Origin: Propionibacteriaceae bacterium P6A17
GTDB taxonomy: Bacteria; Actinomycetota; Actinomycetes; Propionibacteriales; Propionibacteriaceae
Reading direction: 5' to 3'
DNA length: 64,000 nucleotides
Assembly: GCA_000619965.1 (NCBI GenBank)
Contig: JHVD01000006.1
Location: forward strand, 124,001-188,000
The position numbers were made by a program, and so were the translations under genes. The notes under the pieces were generated by a model. It was not told where the DNA came from. It ran no database searches and was given only the letters and a program-made list of their open reading frames with translations. Shown one piece after another: positions 44,263 to 55,513 of this stretch (positions are counted from its first letter, which is position 1; each line of letters starts with the position of its first letter).

Positions 44263-44317
44263 ATCGACTCGGATCGGACGTGGCACTCCCCCATGCCTCC
44301 TAGCCTGACCACCAGAC

Positions 44318-44632
44318 ATGCCTGTCTATGAGGAGGTCCATCATGTCCACAAGAAGCTCACTGCTGCCGCATTCGGCGTCGTTCTGACGGTCGCATGCAC
44401 AGGCGCCGCATCTGGGATCGCCGTTGGGGGCGGCCAGTGGAGCTACGGAACCAGTCTGGCCGGGGTCGCTTATTCGAACTATTACCACCCGAGCAACTGG
44501 CACGGGTCGAGCGTGATGGTCGAGGCAGACGTCGTCCGAAGCCCTTGCACCGCCCCCAAGTCGACCGCGAAGGCTTCCAAGTGGCGGACGCCGTGGGATG
44601 AGGTGCATGTCTACTATCGCACCTCGTGCTGA
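44318..44632 (+). pseudogene. Lactococcin 972-like bacteriocin precursor, start region frameshifted
   Basis: The frame encodes a hydrophobic signal (KKLTAAAFGVVLTVACTGAASGIA) and a mature part VGGGQWSYGTSL, SNYYHPSNWHGSSVM and VHVYYRTSC, matching the lactococcin-972 domain (VGGG.W at the mature N-terminus, YYH..., final YYR.C). The strong AGGAGG at 44331-44336 serves ATG 44343, but that ATG opens a different frame that stops after 14 codons; one added base would join MSTR to LTAAAFG. Without it translation must begin at ATG 44318, which has no Shine-Dalgarno. Lactococcin 972 inhibits septum formation via lipid II. Confidence 0.7.
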
Positions 44633-44698
44633 GCCGATCCGGTGGATCCTGATCAGACCGCATTGCACCTCGACTCGATTCGGTGAAGGGACGGTTTC

Positions 44699-45460
44699 GT
44701 GCTTCGGATTCTGATCCGCCTGACGAGTGTCGCCTTCGGGCTACTCGTGGCCGTTCTCTCTTGGCTCACGGTCTCCATGGTGCAGTTGTCGCTGCCCTTG
44801 GGTTCCCAAGAGGGTGCCGTGGTGCTTGCCTCGCAGACATCGCTGGGCCGGGAGAGTTGGATCGCAGGGTTGGATCGCATCGCTGCGGAGACGAGCACGG
44901 ACATCTTTCTCATGGCTCCCGGCCAGGAGGACTACTTGGGCCGACGTGACATCTTCCGATTCGGCCCAGCCCAAGGCCAGGCGTCAGCCCACTGGTTGAT
45001 GCCCGGCCTTGAGGGCCCCGTCCGCCCTTCGCAGGAGCTAGGCGAGACGAGCCTCAACACCAGCTATGCCCTGCGAGGTCCCGCCCAAGGGCGAGCGGCA
45101 GTGAAAGACTGGATGGCTTCAGCAGGAATTCGGACCAATTGGAACACCTATCACTCGACCCTGGTGTCTATGTCCTTGGTAGGGCTGCCAATTCTCGTCT
45201 ATGCCTCCACCCTGGTGCTGCTCTCGACGGTGGTGATGAGCTGGTATGCACAACGAGCGCGTTCTCGGGCAGTGCGGGTCATCAGCGGCATGTCCGGCTC
45301 GCGCCTCCAGTTGCAGGACCTGGTGGGATTTGCCCGAGACTTCCTGCCTGGATTGGTAGTGACCCTCGCTCTGGTCATGGCGGCACTTGCCGTGTGGAAG
45401 GGGCTGCCTGCCTCATCTGCCGTCGGTGCTGGCACGCTGCTGTCGACGAGCCCCAGTTGA
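44699..45460 (+). pseudogene. Truncated DUF1430-type bacteriocin-associated integral membrane protein
   Basis: 253 codons from GTG 44699. An N-terminal membrane helix (LTSVAFGLLVAVLSWLTVSMV), an extracytoplasmic region, then further helices (LVGLPILVYASTLVLLSTVVM, FLPGLVVTLALVMAALAVW) correspond to the first third of the DUF1430 family, usually about 650 residues. The frame breaks near 45440, where response-regulator sequence begins, and stops after LLSTSPS. In intact lactococcin-972 loci this protein and an ABC ATPase follow the bacteriocin gene and act in export/immunity; the ATPase is missing here. Confidence 0.65.
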
Positions 45461-45813
45461 TTCACAGGGCCCTGTCCATGGGTGCGCAGGGATTCTTGTT
45501 GAAGAGCACACCACCGTCGGTGATGATGGATGCGATCCGCTCAGCGGCAATCGGAGTGGGTGTCCTCTCCGAGGAGCTGCTCCGCGAGTTGACACCCCCG
45601 CTGCCAGAAACATCGGGGAGGATCGTGTTGTCCGAAGGTGAGCTGAGTGTTCTCCGACTGCTTGTCGATGGCTTGTCGAACGCCGAAATCGCGCACAAGT
45701 TGCACTGGTCGGAATCGACGGTCAAAGCTCGACTGGCAAGCGCCTCGGTTCGGCTCGGCACCCGCAGTCGCGTGTCGACCGCGGTACGAGCCGTACAGCG
45801 CGGACTCGTGTGA
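45448..45813 (+). pseudogene. 3' fragment of a NarL/LuxR-type response regulator
   Basis: The sequence reads EPQLIHRALSMGAQGFLLKSTPPSVMMDAI (end of a receiver domain) and then a complete LuxR HTH (LSEGELSVLRLLVDGLSNAEIAHKLHWSESTVKARL). The phosphorylation half of the receiver is missing; its place is taken by the truncated membrane-protein gene. It has no start signal of its own. Probably the regulator of the bacteriocin locus before a deletion fused the two. Confidence 0.75.
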
Positions 45814-45836
45814 CCCGACCTGCGCGGGTCCATCGC

Positions 45837-46226
45837 TCACAGCTTCTCTCGGAAACGCACGTCGTGGAGCGCCTGCTCGACGAGGTGCACCGCGCGCAGG
45901 ATGCGTCGTAGCCGAGACTCCTCCGTGTGCAGCACGTCGACGGCCCGCGATGCCGTGCCTGCATCGATGCGCTCCCCCAGCTCGGCCCGAAGCCGGGACG
46001 CGGCCGTGGTGGTCGCTGCGAGCTGCGCCTCGACGTGCGCATACGCGAGCCTGGCGAGCACGACAGGGTGCCTGCGCAGCACCGGGTAGCCCCGGTACTC
46101 CGGTGGGCACACATCGAGGAGGAATGCCTCGGCGGACTGTAGCCAACCCTCTGAGCCGGGAGGGCGCACCGATCCAGGCCACCCCGGCGGCACGTACACC
46201 CGAATCACAGCTTCATCATCGAACAT
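45837..46226 (-). CDS. Conserved actinobacterial hypothetical protein
   Basis: 129 residues from ATG 46226. The sequence (VYVPPGWPGSVRPPGSEGW, LLDVCPPEYRGYPVLRRHPVVLARLAYAHV) is followed by an Ala/Glu/Arg-rich pair of long helices with coiled-coil character, and ends VEQALHDVRFREKL. I recognise the pattern from actinobacterial hypothetical proteins but know no function. No motif for catalysis is visible. Confidence 0.6.
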   Translation of the reverse strand: MFDDEAVIRVYVPPGWPGSVRPPGSEGWLQSAEAFLLDVCPPEYRGYPVLRRHPVVLARLAYAHVEAQLAATTTAASRLRAELGERIDAGTASRAVDVLHTEESRLRRILRAVHLVEQALHDVRFREKL

Positions 46227-46276
46227 ACGTCCTATTGAACTGTCGGCCTCCGACAGAATCAATCCCTCTCCCGGCC

Positions 46277-46366
46277 GCCAGGCGTGACTGGTTGCGATCC
46301 AGATCGCTCCCGCTCGGCGCGTCGCTGCCCCGGACGGCATCTGGACAGCAACCAGTCACGCCTGGC
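46277..46366. repeat. Long inverted repeat (28-nt arms, 2 mismatches)
   Basis: GCCAGGCGTGACTGGTTGC (46277-46295) is exactly inverted at 46348-46366, and the pairing resumes after two mismatches (TCCAGAT/ATCTGGA), leaving a 34-base loop. It lies between the hypothetical gene's start and the acnA terminator. Could be a small mobile-element remnant or a structured RNA. Confidence 0.7.
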
Positions 46367-46376
46367 AGCCGAAGAC

Positions 46377-46419
46377 GAACGGAGGGCCGACCCGCCAGTG
46401 GCGGGTCGGCCCTCCGTTC
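46377..46419 (-). terminator. Strong hairpin terminator after acnA
   Basis: Perfect 20-bp stem (46377-46396 with 46400-46419, arm GAACGGAGGGCCGACCCGCC) with a 3-base loop, 21 bases downstream of the acnA stop. Confidence 0.85.
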
Positions 46420-46440
46420 GTGACGTATGACTGCGCCAGA

Positions 46441-49113
<2,673 letters not shown>

Positions 49114-49129
49114 CGCTCTCCTTAAGCGG

Positions 49130-50266
49130 CTACATGGATACGCCCCCAAGGGTAGCGCTAGTGGCCGGGGTCAGTGTCGCAACGCACTCGATGTGGTGGG
49201 TCTGCGGAAACAGGTCGAAGGCCTCGACGCGCTCCACGCGGTATCCGCTGGCTTGGAACAGCCCGAGATCGCGCCCGAGCGCCGCGGGATCGCAGGCCAC
49301 ATAGGCGATTGCGCGCGGGGCCCGCTTCGCGACCGCAGCGACGACCTCGCGCCCAGCACCCTTGCGCGGAGGGTCGAGCACGACGATGTCCGCCCGGCCG
49401 GGCAGGCGGTCCAGCATGCGCTCCATCGGTGCGGCCTCGAATCGAGCCTGCGGCACGTTCCCCCGGGCCAGCGCCACGGCCCGACGGTCGAGCTCCACCC
49501 CCCGCACGCGCGCCCCGGCGTCCACGAGCGCGCCCGCGAACAGACCCACCCCGCAGTAGAGGTCCAGTGCGTCGTCGCCCTCGCGCGGCTGCAGGGCGCG
49601 CAGGACGGCGTCGACGAGCGTGTCCGCCGCCTGGGGATGGACCTGCCAGAATCCGCCGGCCGCCACCTGGAAGCTCCGCCCGGCGGCATGCTGCGCCAGG
49701 TGCTCAGGTCCCGAGACCACGCGATTGTCGGCGAGGATGCTCACCTGCCGTGCTCCCTGGACCACGCCCACTTCGCGCGCTCGTGGCGCGGGAAGTGGCG
49801 CCGGGACCGAGGCGATGCGGCACCCCTCGTCGGGCAGGAGGACGGGTTCGTTGCTGCGTCGGCCGCGCATGGCCAGCTTCCCGTCGACCGACAGGTAGCG
49901 CATCCGGGTACGCCAGCCCCACAGCGGTTCGACCGGCTGCACCGTCTTGTCCCACTCGATGCCCGCGAGGTGGCGGAGCTGCTCCGCGACGACGCGGCGC
50001 TTGAGCTCGAGCTGCAGCGCGGGGCTGGCGTGCTGCCAGTCACAGCCCCCGCAGCGATCGGCGATCGGGCATGGAGCCGCGACGCGCTGCGGGTGCGCCT
50101 CGAGGACCCGGGTCACCAGGGCTCGGTCGAAACGCTTGCCACGCTCGGTGATCTCCACCTCGACCCGTTCGCCGGGGAGCCCACCGGCACAGAAGGTGAC
50201 CTTGCCGTCGATGCGCGCCACGACCCATCCCCCATGGGCCACGTCTCCCAGGACCGTCTCCGTCAT
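49130..50266 (-). CDS. TrmA/RumA-family 23S rRNA or tRNA (uracil-5-)-methyltransferase
   Basis: 378 residues from ATG 50266, which has GAGGAAG upstream (ATG 50278 four codons earlier is the alternative). An N-terminal TRAM-like segment, a Cys cluster [12 protein letters not shown], a SAM site [21 protein letters not shown] and the catalytic-Cys motif [10 protein letters not shown] are present. The Cys cluster suggests an iron-sulfur RlmD/RlmC-like enzyme. Neighbouring ceoB/ceoC is a common actinobacterial arrangement. Confidence 0.9.
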   Translation of the reverse strand: MTETVLGDVAHGGWVVARIDGKVTFCAGGLPGERVEVEITERGKRFDRALVTRVLEAHPQRVAAPCPIADRCGGCDWQHASPALQLELKRRVVAEQLRHLAGIEWDKTVQPVEPLWGWRTRMRYLSVDGKLAMRGRRSNEPVLLPDEGCRIASVPAPLPAPRAREVGVVQGARQVSILADNRVVSGPEHLAQHAAGRSFQVAAGGFWQVHPQAADTLVDAVLRALQPREGDDALDLYCGVGLFAGALVDAGARVRGVELDRRAVALARGNVPQARFEAAPMERMLDRLPGRADIVVLDPPRKGAGREVVAAVAKRAPRAIAYVACDPAALGRDLGLFQASGYRVERVEAFDLFPQTHHIECVATLTPATSATLGGVSM

Positions 50267-50331
50267 AGCTTCCTCCATGTGCCACGAACCGCAGCGACTT
50301 GATAGCGTGGAACAGATCCTAGGAGTTGGAA

Positions 50332-50994
50332 ATGCACATCGTGATCATGGGCTGCGGTCGCACCGGTTCGATGCTGGCGCGCGGACTCGAACAGCGTGGG
50401 CATTCGGTCGCGGTCATCGACATGTATGCGGAGGCCTTCGCACGCCTCGGCAGCCAGTTCAAAGGCCTCACCGTCAAGGGCGTGGGCTTCGACCGTGAGG
50501 TGCTCGAGGCCGCAGGGATTCGCCAGGCGGGCGGCTTCGCTGCCGTCTCGAGCGGCGACAACTCCAACATTCTCGCGGCCCGCGTCGTGCGTGAGATCTA
50601 CCGCGTGGAGAACGTCGTGGCACGCATCTACGACCAGGGCCGCGCGCAGGTCTATGAACGCCTCGGCATCCCGACGGTAGCCCCCGTCCGATGGACGACT
50701 GGCATGGTCATGCGCCGACTCCTGCCCGAAGGATCCGAGCCCGTCTGGCGGGACCCGTCGGGGCAGGCGCGCCTGCTGCAGGTGGCGGTGCACCGGGGGT
50801 GGGTCAACCGTCGGATCAAGGAGCTGCAGCAGGCCGCAGGCTGCGTCATCCCCGTCATCACTCGGCTCGGCACGGGCATTGTCCCGACCGAGCACACCGT
50901 CTTCCAGGACGGCGATCTCGTGTTCGCCGCCTGCGAACTCGAGCAGACATCCAACGTCGAGCTGGTGCTCGGCAACCCACCGAAGGGGCTGTAG
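50332..50994 (+). CDS. ceoB: TrkA-family potassium uptake regulator (CeoB-like)
   Basis: 220 residues. An N-terminal RCK/TrkA-N Rossmann domain (MHIVIMGCGRTGSMLARGL) and a C-terminal TrkA-C region make a cytosolic K+ channel regulator. VRWTTGMVMRRLLPEG follows the nucleotide-binding domain. ATG 50332 has AGGAGT upstream. It stands three bases before ceoC, and the pair should form a hetero-oligomeric gating ring. The membrane pore (TrkH/Ktr) is not in the window. Confidence 0.9.
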   Translation: MHIVIMGCGRTGSMLARGLEQRGHSVAVIDMYAEAFARLGSQFKGLTVKGVGFDREVLEAAGIRQAGGFAAVSSGDNSNILAARVVREIYRVENVVARIYDQGRAQVYERLGIPTVAPVRWTTGMVMRRLLPEGSEPVWRDPSGQARLLQVAVHRGWVNRRIKELQQAAGCVIPVITRLGTGIVPTEHTVFQDGDLVFAACELEQTSNVELVLGNPPKGL

Positions 50995-50997
50995 TCC

Positions 50998-51711
50998 ATG
51001 TTGGTCTCCATCGCAGGGGCGGGTCAGGTCGGCCGCTCGATCGCCCGCGAGCTCATTGCTGGCGGCCACCAGGTGACGCTCATCGAGCGAGACGGCAGCG
51101 CCATCAAGCAGGACAAGGTGCTGGGCGCCCAGTGGCTGCACGCTGACGCGTGCGAGCTGGCCAGCCTGGAAGAGGTGGGGCTTGACAAATTCGACGTCGC
51201 CATCGCCGCGACGGGCGACGACAAGGCCAACCTGGTGCACTCGCTGCTGGCCAAGACCGAGTTCGGAGTGCCCCGCACCGTCGCCCGCGTCAACCATCCC
51301 GGCAACGAGTGGCTGTTCGACGACCACTGGGGCGTCGACGCGGCCGTCTCGACGCCACGACTGATGGCGGCCCTCGTCGAGGAGGCGGTCGAGGCCGGCA
51401 ACCTGGTGCGGATCCTCTCGTTCAACGAGTCCTCGACGCATCTGTCCGAGGTGACGATCCCCGCGGAGTCGCGGCTGATCGGTCGGGCCATCGGCGAGCT
51501 GGAGGTGCCCGAGGACGTGGCCCCCGTCGCGCTGGTACGCAAGAACCATCCACAGGCGCCGCGCATCGACGAGCGACTGCGCGCCGGGGACAAGCTGTTC
51601 TTCCTCACGCCGTACGCTTCGGAGATGGACTTGGCAAGCCTGTTCGAGTCCGATCCCGACGAGGAGGTGGAGGCTCAGTCGTCGGGCAGCACCGAGAACT
51701 CGGGGTTGTAG
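50998..51711 (+). CDS. ceoC: TrkA-family potassium uptake regulator (CeoC-like)
   Basis: 237 residues. MLVSIAGAGQVGRSIAREL is the TrkA-N dinucleotide motif, with the acidic strand end in LIERD. TGDDKANLVHSLLAKTEFGVP and the C-terminal TrkA-C part (ESRLIGRAIGELEVPEDV) complete the protein. The Ser-rich tail overlaps the convergent OB-fold gene by 37 bases. It forms the ceoBC pair with the preceding gene. Confidence 0.9.
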   Translation: MLVSIAGAGQVGRSIARELIAGGHQVTLIERDGSAIKQDKVLGAQWLHADACELASLEEVGLDKFDVAIAATGDDKANLVHSLLAKTEFGVPRTVARVNHPGNEWLFDDHWGVDAAVSTPRLMAALVEEAVEAGNLVRILSFNESSTHLSEVTIPAESRLIGRAIGELEVPEDVAPVALVRKNHPQAPRIDERLRAGDKLFFLTPYASEMDLASLFESDPDEEVEAQSSGSTENSGL

Positions 51712-52019
51712 AGCACGAGCTCCCCGTCGATGCGCGCGAGCCTGCCGCGGGCCGTAACGGTGGCGCCCTCGTGCAGGCAGTCGATCGTGCGACGGCCCAT
51801 CCAGACGAGCCGCACGTCACCCGTCGTGTCGGTGAGGTGCGCCTCGAACCAGCCCGTGCCCGTGTTCACTCCGAGGTGCGTCACCGTGCCGCCCACCTCG
51901 ACGCGCGAGCGCGGGGCGCAGTCGGCGATGCGGGTGCACCTCGTCGCGTCCCGGCGCGGTGAGCGTTCGGGTTCGGCCAGCAGCCACCTGCGGAAGCGCT
52001 CGCCCAGCTTGCTCGGCAT
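51675..52019 (-). CDS. OB-fold nucleic-acid-binding domain protein
   Basis: 114 residues. After a basic N-terminal helix (GERFRRWLLAEPERS) an OB-fold follows: VEVGGTVTHLGVN, FEAHLTDTTGDVRLVWMGRR, GATVTARGRLARIDGELVLYNPEFSVL. Related to the OB domain of RecG/ssDNA proteins. It sits directly after the DUF3710 gene (ATG 52019, DUF3710 stop at 52022), a pairing usual in actinobacteria. Role unknown. Confidence 0.85.
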   Translation of the reverse strand: MPSKLGERFRRWLLAEPERSPRRDATRCTRIADCAPRSRVEVGGTVTHLGVNTGTGWFEAHLTDTTGDVRLVWMGRRTIDCLHEGATVTARGRLARIDGELVLYNPEFSVLPDD

Positions 52020-52021
52020 GG

Positions 52022-52762
52022 TCAGCCCTGCGCCTGGGGTTGTTCGGGCAGCTTGAACGGGATCACCGCTCCTGGCGCCACGGGCGCGTCCCCGCGCCGG
52101 ACGACGAGGTTCGCGAAGAATTCCTCGATGGCGATGGTGGCGTCCTCGTCGTCGGGCTCGAGCGCGGCCTTGCCGAAGACCACACCGCGGACCACCCACG
52201 ACGGCCCCTCGGCGAACCAGGTGCGTGTGATCTGCATGCCGACGTTGCCGTTGGCGTCCTGCACGGGCACGGCGCGGAGGATCTCCGTGCCGAAGGGGCC
52301 CTTGCGGATGGTCATGCGCATGCCCTGCACGGACCGCGTCGCCGCGATCATCTCACGTCGCACCTCGGGAATGTAGGCGCTGCGCGAGGGAGCGCCGAAG
52401 ACGGCCACCTCGATGCCGGACTTGCCGTCCTGCACGAGCAGCGCCTGCGGCACCTGCTGCTTGTTGACCTGGAGCTGGAGGCTCATGCCCTCGAATGGGG
52501 TCACGATGAGGGGCCCGAGGTCCAGGCGCTGCACGTCGTCGGCGTCGAGGTCCACCTCGGCGATGTCGAAGGGGCCCTCCTCCCGGTCGAAGGCCTCGTC
52601 CCAGGCGAGCCACTGCGCCTCGGCCTTCTCCATCGCCTCGTCGGCCTCCGACGTCGCGTCGCCGGCGCCAGCGTCGTCGGCGGTGGCCACGTCGGTGTCC
52701 TCAACGGCCACGTCCTCGACGACCGCCTCGGCCTCCTGGCGCTTCCTGCGTCCAAAAATCAC
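52022..52762 (-). CDS. DUF3710 domain-containing protein
   Basis: 246 residues. A basic start ([10 protein letters not shown]), an acidic low-complexity stretch of about 45 residues, then the DUF3710 domain ([21 protein letters not shown] ... [16 protein letters not shown] ... [12 protein letters not shown]). Function unknown; strictly actinobacterial. The ATG overlaps the dut stop by four bases. Part of a dut-DUF3710-OB-fold operon. Confidence 0.9.
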   Translation of the reverse strand: MIFGRRKRQEAEAVVEDVAVEDTDVATADDAGAGDATSEADEAMEKAEAQWLAWDEAFDREEGPFDIAEVDLDADDVQRLDLGPLIVTPFEGMSLQLQVNKQQVPQALLVQDGKSGIEVAVFGAPSRSAYIPEVRREMIAATRSVQGMRMTIRKGPFGTEILRAVPVQDANGNVGMQITRTWFAEGPSWVVRGVVFGKAALEPDDEDATIAIEEFFANLVVRRGDAPVAPGAVIPFKLPEQPQAQG

Positions 52763-53202
52763 TGCTCAGCTCCACTCAACAACTGGCTTCCACCAGTAGA
52801 ACCATAGCCACCTTCCGCGCGCACCGTCTCATCGAGCCGATCGACCTCGACGAAGCGAGCGGTGACGAACGGGACGATCACCAACTGGGCGATCCGGTCC
52901 CCCGCCTTGATCTCGATGGGGGTGTGCCGGTCGTGGTTGATGAGGCACACCCTGATCTCTCCACGATACCCACTGTCGATGATGCCGGGAGCGTTCACGA
53001 TCCCGAGCCCGGTGCGCGCCGCCAGCCCACTACGAGGAGTGACCATCCCGACGGTGCCCTCCGGCAACGCGACGCGCAGGCCCGTGCCGACCAGGCGACG
53101 CTCCCCCGGGGCGAGCGTCACGGACTCGCCAGCGGTGAGGTCGGCGCCGGCATCGCCGGGACGTGCATATGCGGGCGCGGGCCCGATGTGCCGAACCTCC
53201 AC
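52759..53202 (-). CDS. dut: dUTP diphosphatase
   Basis: 147 residues, trimeric dUTPase type. Motif 1 PGDAGADL, motif 2 [12 protein letters not shown], motif 3 [11 protein letters not shown], motif 4 [10 protein letters not shown] and C-terminal motif 5 GGYGSTGG are all visible. It removes dUTP from the nucleotide pool and makes dUMP. The GTG 53202 start lies directly after the DUF3093 stop. Confidence 0.96.
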   Translation of the reverse strand: MEVRHIGPAPAYARPGDAGADLTAGESVTLAPGERRLVGTGLRVALPEGTVGMVTPRSGLAARTGLGIVNAPGIIDSGYRGEIRVCLINHDRHTPIEIKAGDRIAQLVIVPFVTARFVEVDRLDETVRAEGGYGSTGGSQLLSGAEQ

Positions 53203-53203
53203 G

Positions 53204-53632
53204 TCAGCCCTCCGCGATCGAGGCGACGGCCGCAGCGAACTCCTCCGGGCGGCGGGTGGAGACCACCCAGCTCGGGCGGGGGTCGGCCGGGTCGGCCAAG
53301 GTGATCCGCACCTTCTGCTTGACGTACGAGCGCAGCACCAGGTGCGCGTCTCCGTCCTCGACTCCCCGCAGCTCGCCGTCGTCGACGCGCGCCCCCGCGA
53401 GGTAGCGGCCCTCGATCCGGTAGCGCCCGACGGTGAGCGTGTCGTCTGCGATGCGGATGCGCAACGTGTACCCCACGAGCCCCACGACGATCACCCCCGT
53501 CGCCACGCCGACGATCGCCCCCGCCACCAAGGGGTCGAGGTAGGCGTACACCGCCACGGCCAGCGACGCGAGAAGCCCCAAGGCGATCAGCCACCACGTC
53601 CACGGCACCGGAAGTCGTTCTTCGTAGGTCAC
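53204..53632 (-). CDS. DUF3093 family membrane protein
   Basis: 142 residues from GTG 53632. Two hydrophobic helices near the N-terminus ([21 protein letters not shown] and [21 protein letters not shown]) are followed by a soluble beta-rich part ([45 protein letters not shown]). Standard partner of dut in actinobacteria; function unknown. Confidence 0.88.
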   Translation of the reverse strand: MTYEERLPVPWTWWLIALGLLASLAVAVYAYLDPLVAGAIVGVATGVIVVGLVGYTLRIRIADDTLTVGRYRIEGRYLAGARVDDGELRGVEDGDAHLVLRSYVKQKVRITLADPADPRPSWVVSTRRPEEFAAAVASIAEG

Positions 53633-53680
53633 GGCCGCAAATCTATCCCCTGTGGGCAATAATGACACCCAGGAGGACAC

Positions 53681-53986
53681 ATGAAGCTCACGGAGAAAGT
53701 CATCTGGAACGTCTACTCGGGCCTGCTCGGCGCGATGGCGACGCTCGTCGCGCAGAAGCTCATCACGTTGGCCTGGGAGGCAGCCACCGGCGATGAGCCG
53801 CCGGACCCGAACGATCCCGAGACGCCGGCATTCCAGGCCGTCGTGTGGGCCGCCGCGAGCGGATTGGGCGTGGGGGTGACCCAGATCATGATGAACCGCT
53901 TCGTCCAGCGCCGCTGGAGCACGTCGATGGGCCACGCAGCGCCGGGCAAGCTCGGCAATCTGCTGGACCTCAAGCGCAAGAAGTAG
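53681..53986 (+). CDS. DUF4235 family membrane protein
   Basis: 101 residues with two helices (IWNVYSGLLGAMATLVAQKLI and AVVWAAASGLGVGVTQIMMNRF) and a basic C-terminus (LLDLKRKK). It fits DUF4235, small actinobacterial membrane proteins without known function. ATG 53681 follows CAGGAGG. It is divergent from DUF3093 and ends at a strong hairpin. Confidence 0.85.
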   Translation: MKLTEKVIWNVYSGLLGAMATLVAQKLITLAWEAATGDEPPDPNDPETPAFQAVVWAAASGLGVGVTQIMMNRFVQRRWSTSMGHAAPGKLGNLLDLKRKK

Positions 53987-53993
53987 GCAGATG

Positions 53994-54035
53994 ACGACGG
54001 TGGGGTGGGCGCTTGATCGCCCACCCCACCGTCGT
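53994..54035. terminator. Bidirectional hairpin between DUF4235 and DUF4193 genes
   Basis: Perfect 18-bp stem (53994-54011 with 54018-54035, arm ACGACGGTGGGGTGGGCG) and a 6-base loop between convergent genes. Confidence 0.85.
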
Positions 54036-54061
54036 GCTCGGGGGAATTCGCCAGCGGCGGC

Positions 54062-54358
54062 TCAGACGCAGTCGACGCAGAACTGTTGCCCGTCGCGCGT
54101 CTCGGCGAGCTGTGACTGCGACTTCACGAGGTAGCACGCTGCGCAGGTGAACTCGTTGGCCTGACGCGGGAGGACCCGCACGGTGAGTTCTTCGTGCGAC
54201 AGGTCCGCGCCGGGCAGCTCGAACGATTCCGCGGCCTCGACCTCGTCCTCGTCGACCTTGCCCGAGTTCTGGTCGTTGCGGCGGGACTTGAGCTCCTCGA
54301 TGGAGTCTTCCTGCAATTCCTCTTCGCTCTTGCGTGGGGCGTCGTAATCCGTGGCCAT
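54062..54358 (-). CDS. DUF4193 domain-containing protein (zinc-ribbon-like)
   Basis: 98 residues. An acidic N-terminal half (KSEEELQEDSIEELKSRR) leads to CAACY ... CVDC, two Cys pairs spaced about 20 residues apart that could bind zinc. DUF4193 is a conserved actinobacterial gene near sigA/dut with unknown function. Start ATG 54358. Confidence 0.9.
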   Translation of the reverse strand: MATDYDAPRKSEEELQEDSIEELKSRRNDQNSGKVDEDEVEAAESFELPGADLSHEELTVRVLPRQANEFTCAACYLVKSQSQLAETRDGQQFCVDCV

Positions 54359-54499
54359 GACCGTCCTTCGTGATGGGTGCTCGCGCATATTGTTATCACA
54401 CCTGTCAAGCCGGGCAACTGCACGCTTGCCCGGTGCCGGGGCCGACGCTGGTAGATTGGCCCGGAACAGGTCGACCGCGCGCCCCGAGGAACCCAATCG

Positions 54500-55501
54500 A
54501 TGAACAGTGCACTCTCTCCCCGCGAGATTCAGGCCCGCATCCGGGCCGGCGCGTCCCTCGCGGACGTGGCCGAGGAAGCAGGCGTCGACCCCGCCAGCAT
54601 CGAGGGCTTCGCCACCCCCGTGCTCGCAGAGCGCGAATTCGTGGCGTCGAGCGCCCTGTCCTCCACCATCCGGCGCCGCGGCGAGTCGTCGCATCGCAGG
54701 CTGGGTGAACTGATCGGCGAGCGGCTGCAGCACCGAGGCATCGACGCGGACGCCATCGCCTGGGACGCCTGGCGGCAGGAGGATCTGCGCTGGCGCGTCG
54801 TCGGGAAGCTCGCCGACGAGTCGGGCGCGCGGGTCGCCGAGTTCGTGTTCGACAACAAGGCGCGCTTCAGCGTGGCCGACAACGCCGACGCGCGGTGGAT
54901 GATCGGCGAGCAACTGCCCGACGCGACCGCCGACGAGGAGAACACCGTCGATCTCGACGACGAGCTCGCCCTGCTGCGCGCCACGGCGGAGAAGCCGTCC
55001 CTCCCGGACGCTCCCGGCGACGACGTGCCCGACGCCGACGCCATGCACGACGACTACGAGGACACGAGCTCGCTCGATGCGCTCTACGACATGCTGAGCG
55101 GCATCAGCGAGGACTCGGTGCGCATCTACACCGGCTTCGACCAGCCCGCGTTCGCCGACGGGCAGGCCCCGACCGTCGCCCCCGACGACGGGGGGCTTGA
55201 GAAGACGGAGCCGGAGGTGGCCGTCGACGCTGCCGGAGGCGAGCCGGGTCCGGGCGAGGCACCGACGCGCGCCTCCGGCCCGGTCGAGGCCGAGCCCGCG
55301 ACCGTCGCCGAGCCGGAGGCCACCGACTCGAAGGACGCGGAGCCCAAGGGGGAGGAGCCGAAGGTCACCGAACCGGTGCAGGACTCGCTGGTCGACGACG
55401 TCGAGGGGGAACCGGCGCCGAAGCCGAAGGCCCGCAAGCGTCGCGGGCGAGCCCAGGTGCCCTCCTGGGACGAAATCATGTTCGGCGGCCCGTCGAACTG
55501 A
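54500..55501 (+). CDS. sepH: Septation protein SepH
   Basis: 333 residues. The N-terminal domain (ALSPREIQARIRAGASLADVAEEAG, then DLRWRVVGKLADESGARVAEFVFD) is the DUF3071/SepH domain with an HTH-like part. Known SepH binds FtsZ and promotes its assembly at septa in Streptomyces and mycobacteria. The C-terminal 200 residues are acidic, Pro/Ala-rich and end in a conserved-looking RRGRAQVPSWDEIMFGG, which is typical of the family tail. Confidence 0.93.
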   Translation: MNSALSPREIQARIRAGASLADVAEEAGVDPASIEGFATPVLAEREFVASSALSSTIRRRGESSHRRLGELIGERLQHRGIDADAIAWDAWRQEDLRWRVVGKLADESGARVAEFVFDNKARFSVADNADARWMIGEQLPDATADEENTVDLDDELALLRATAEKPSLPDAPGDDVPDADAMHDDYEDTSSLDALYDMLSGISEDSVRIYTGFDQPAFADGQAPTVAPDDGGLEKTEPEVAVDAAGGEPGPGEAPTRASGPVEAEPATVAEPEATDSKDAEPKGEEPKVTEPVQDSLVDDVEGEPAPKPKARKRRGRAQVPSWDEIMFGGPSN

Positions 55502-55513
55502 CGTGCGTGTGGA

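Larger units (their letters stand above)
43986..44342. other. Intergenic region upstream of the bacteriocin gene
   Basis: No gene is visible. The right half holds an 11-bp inverted repeat and a pair of direct repeats, described separately, and should contain the bacteriocin promoter. The base composition is less GC-rich than its neighbours, in keeping with acquired DNA. Confidence 0.5.
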
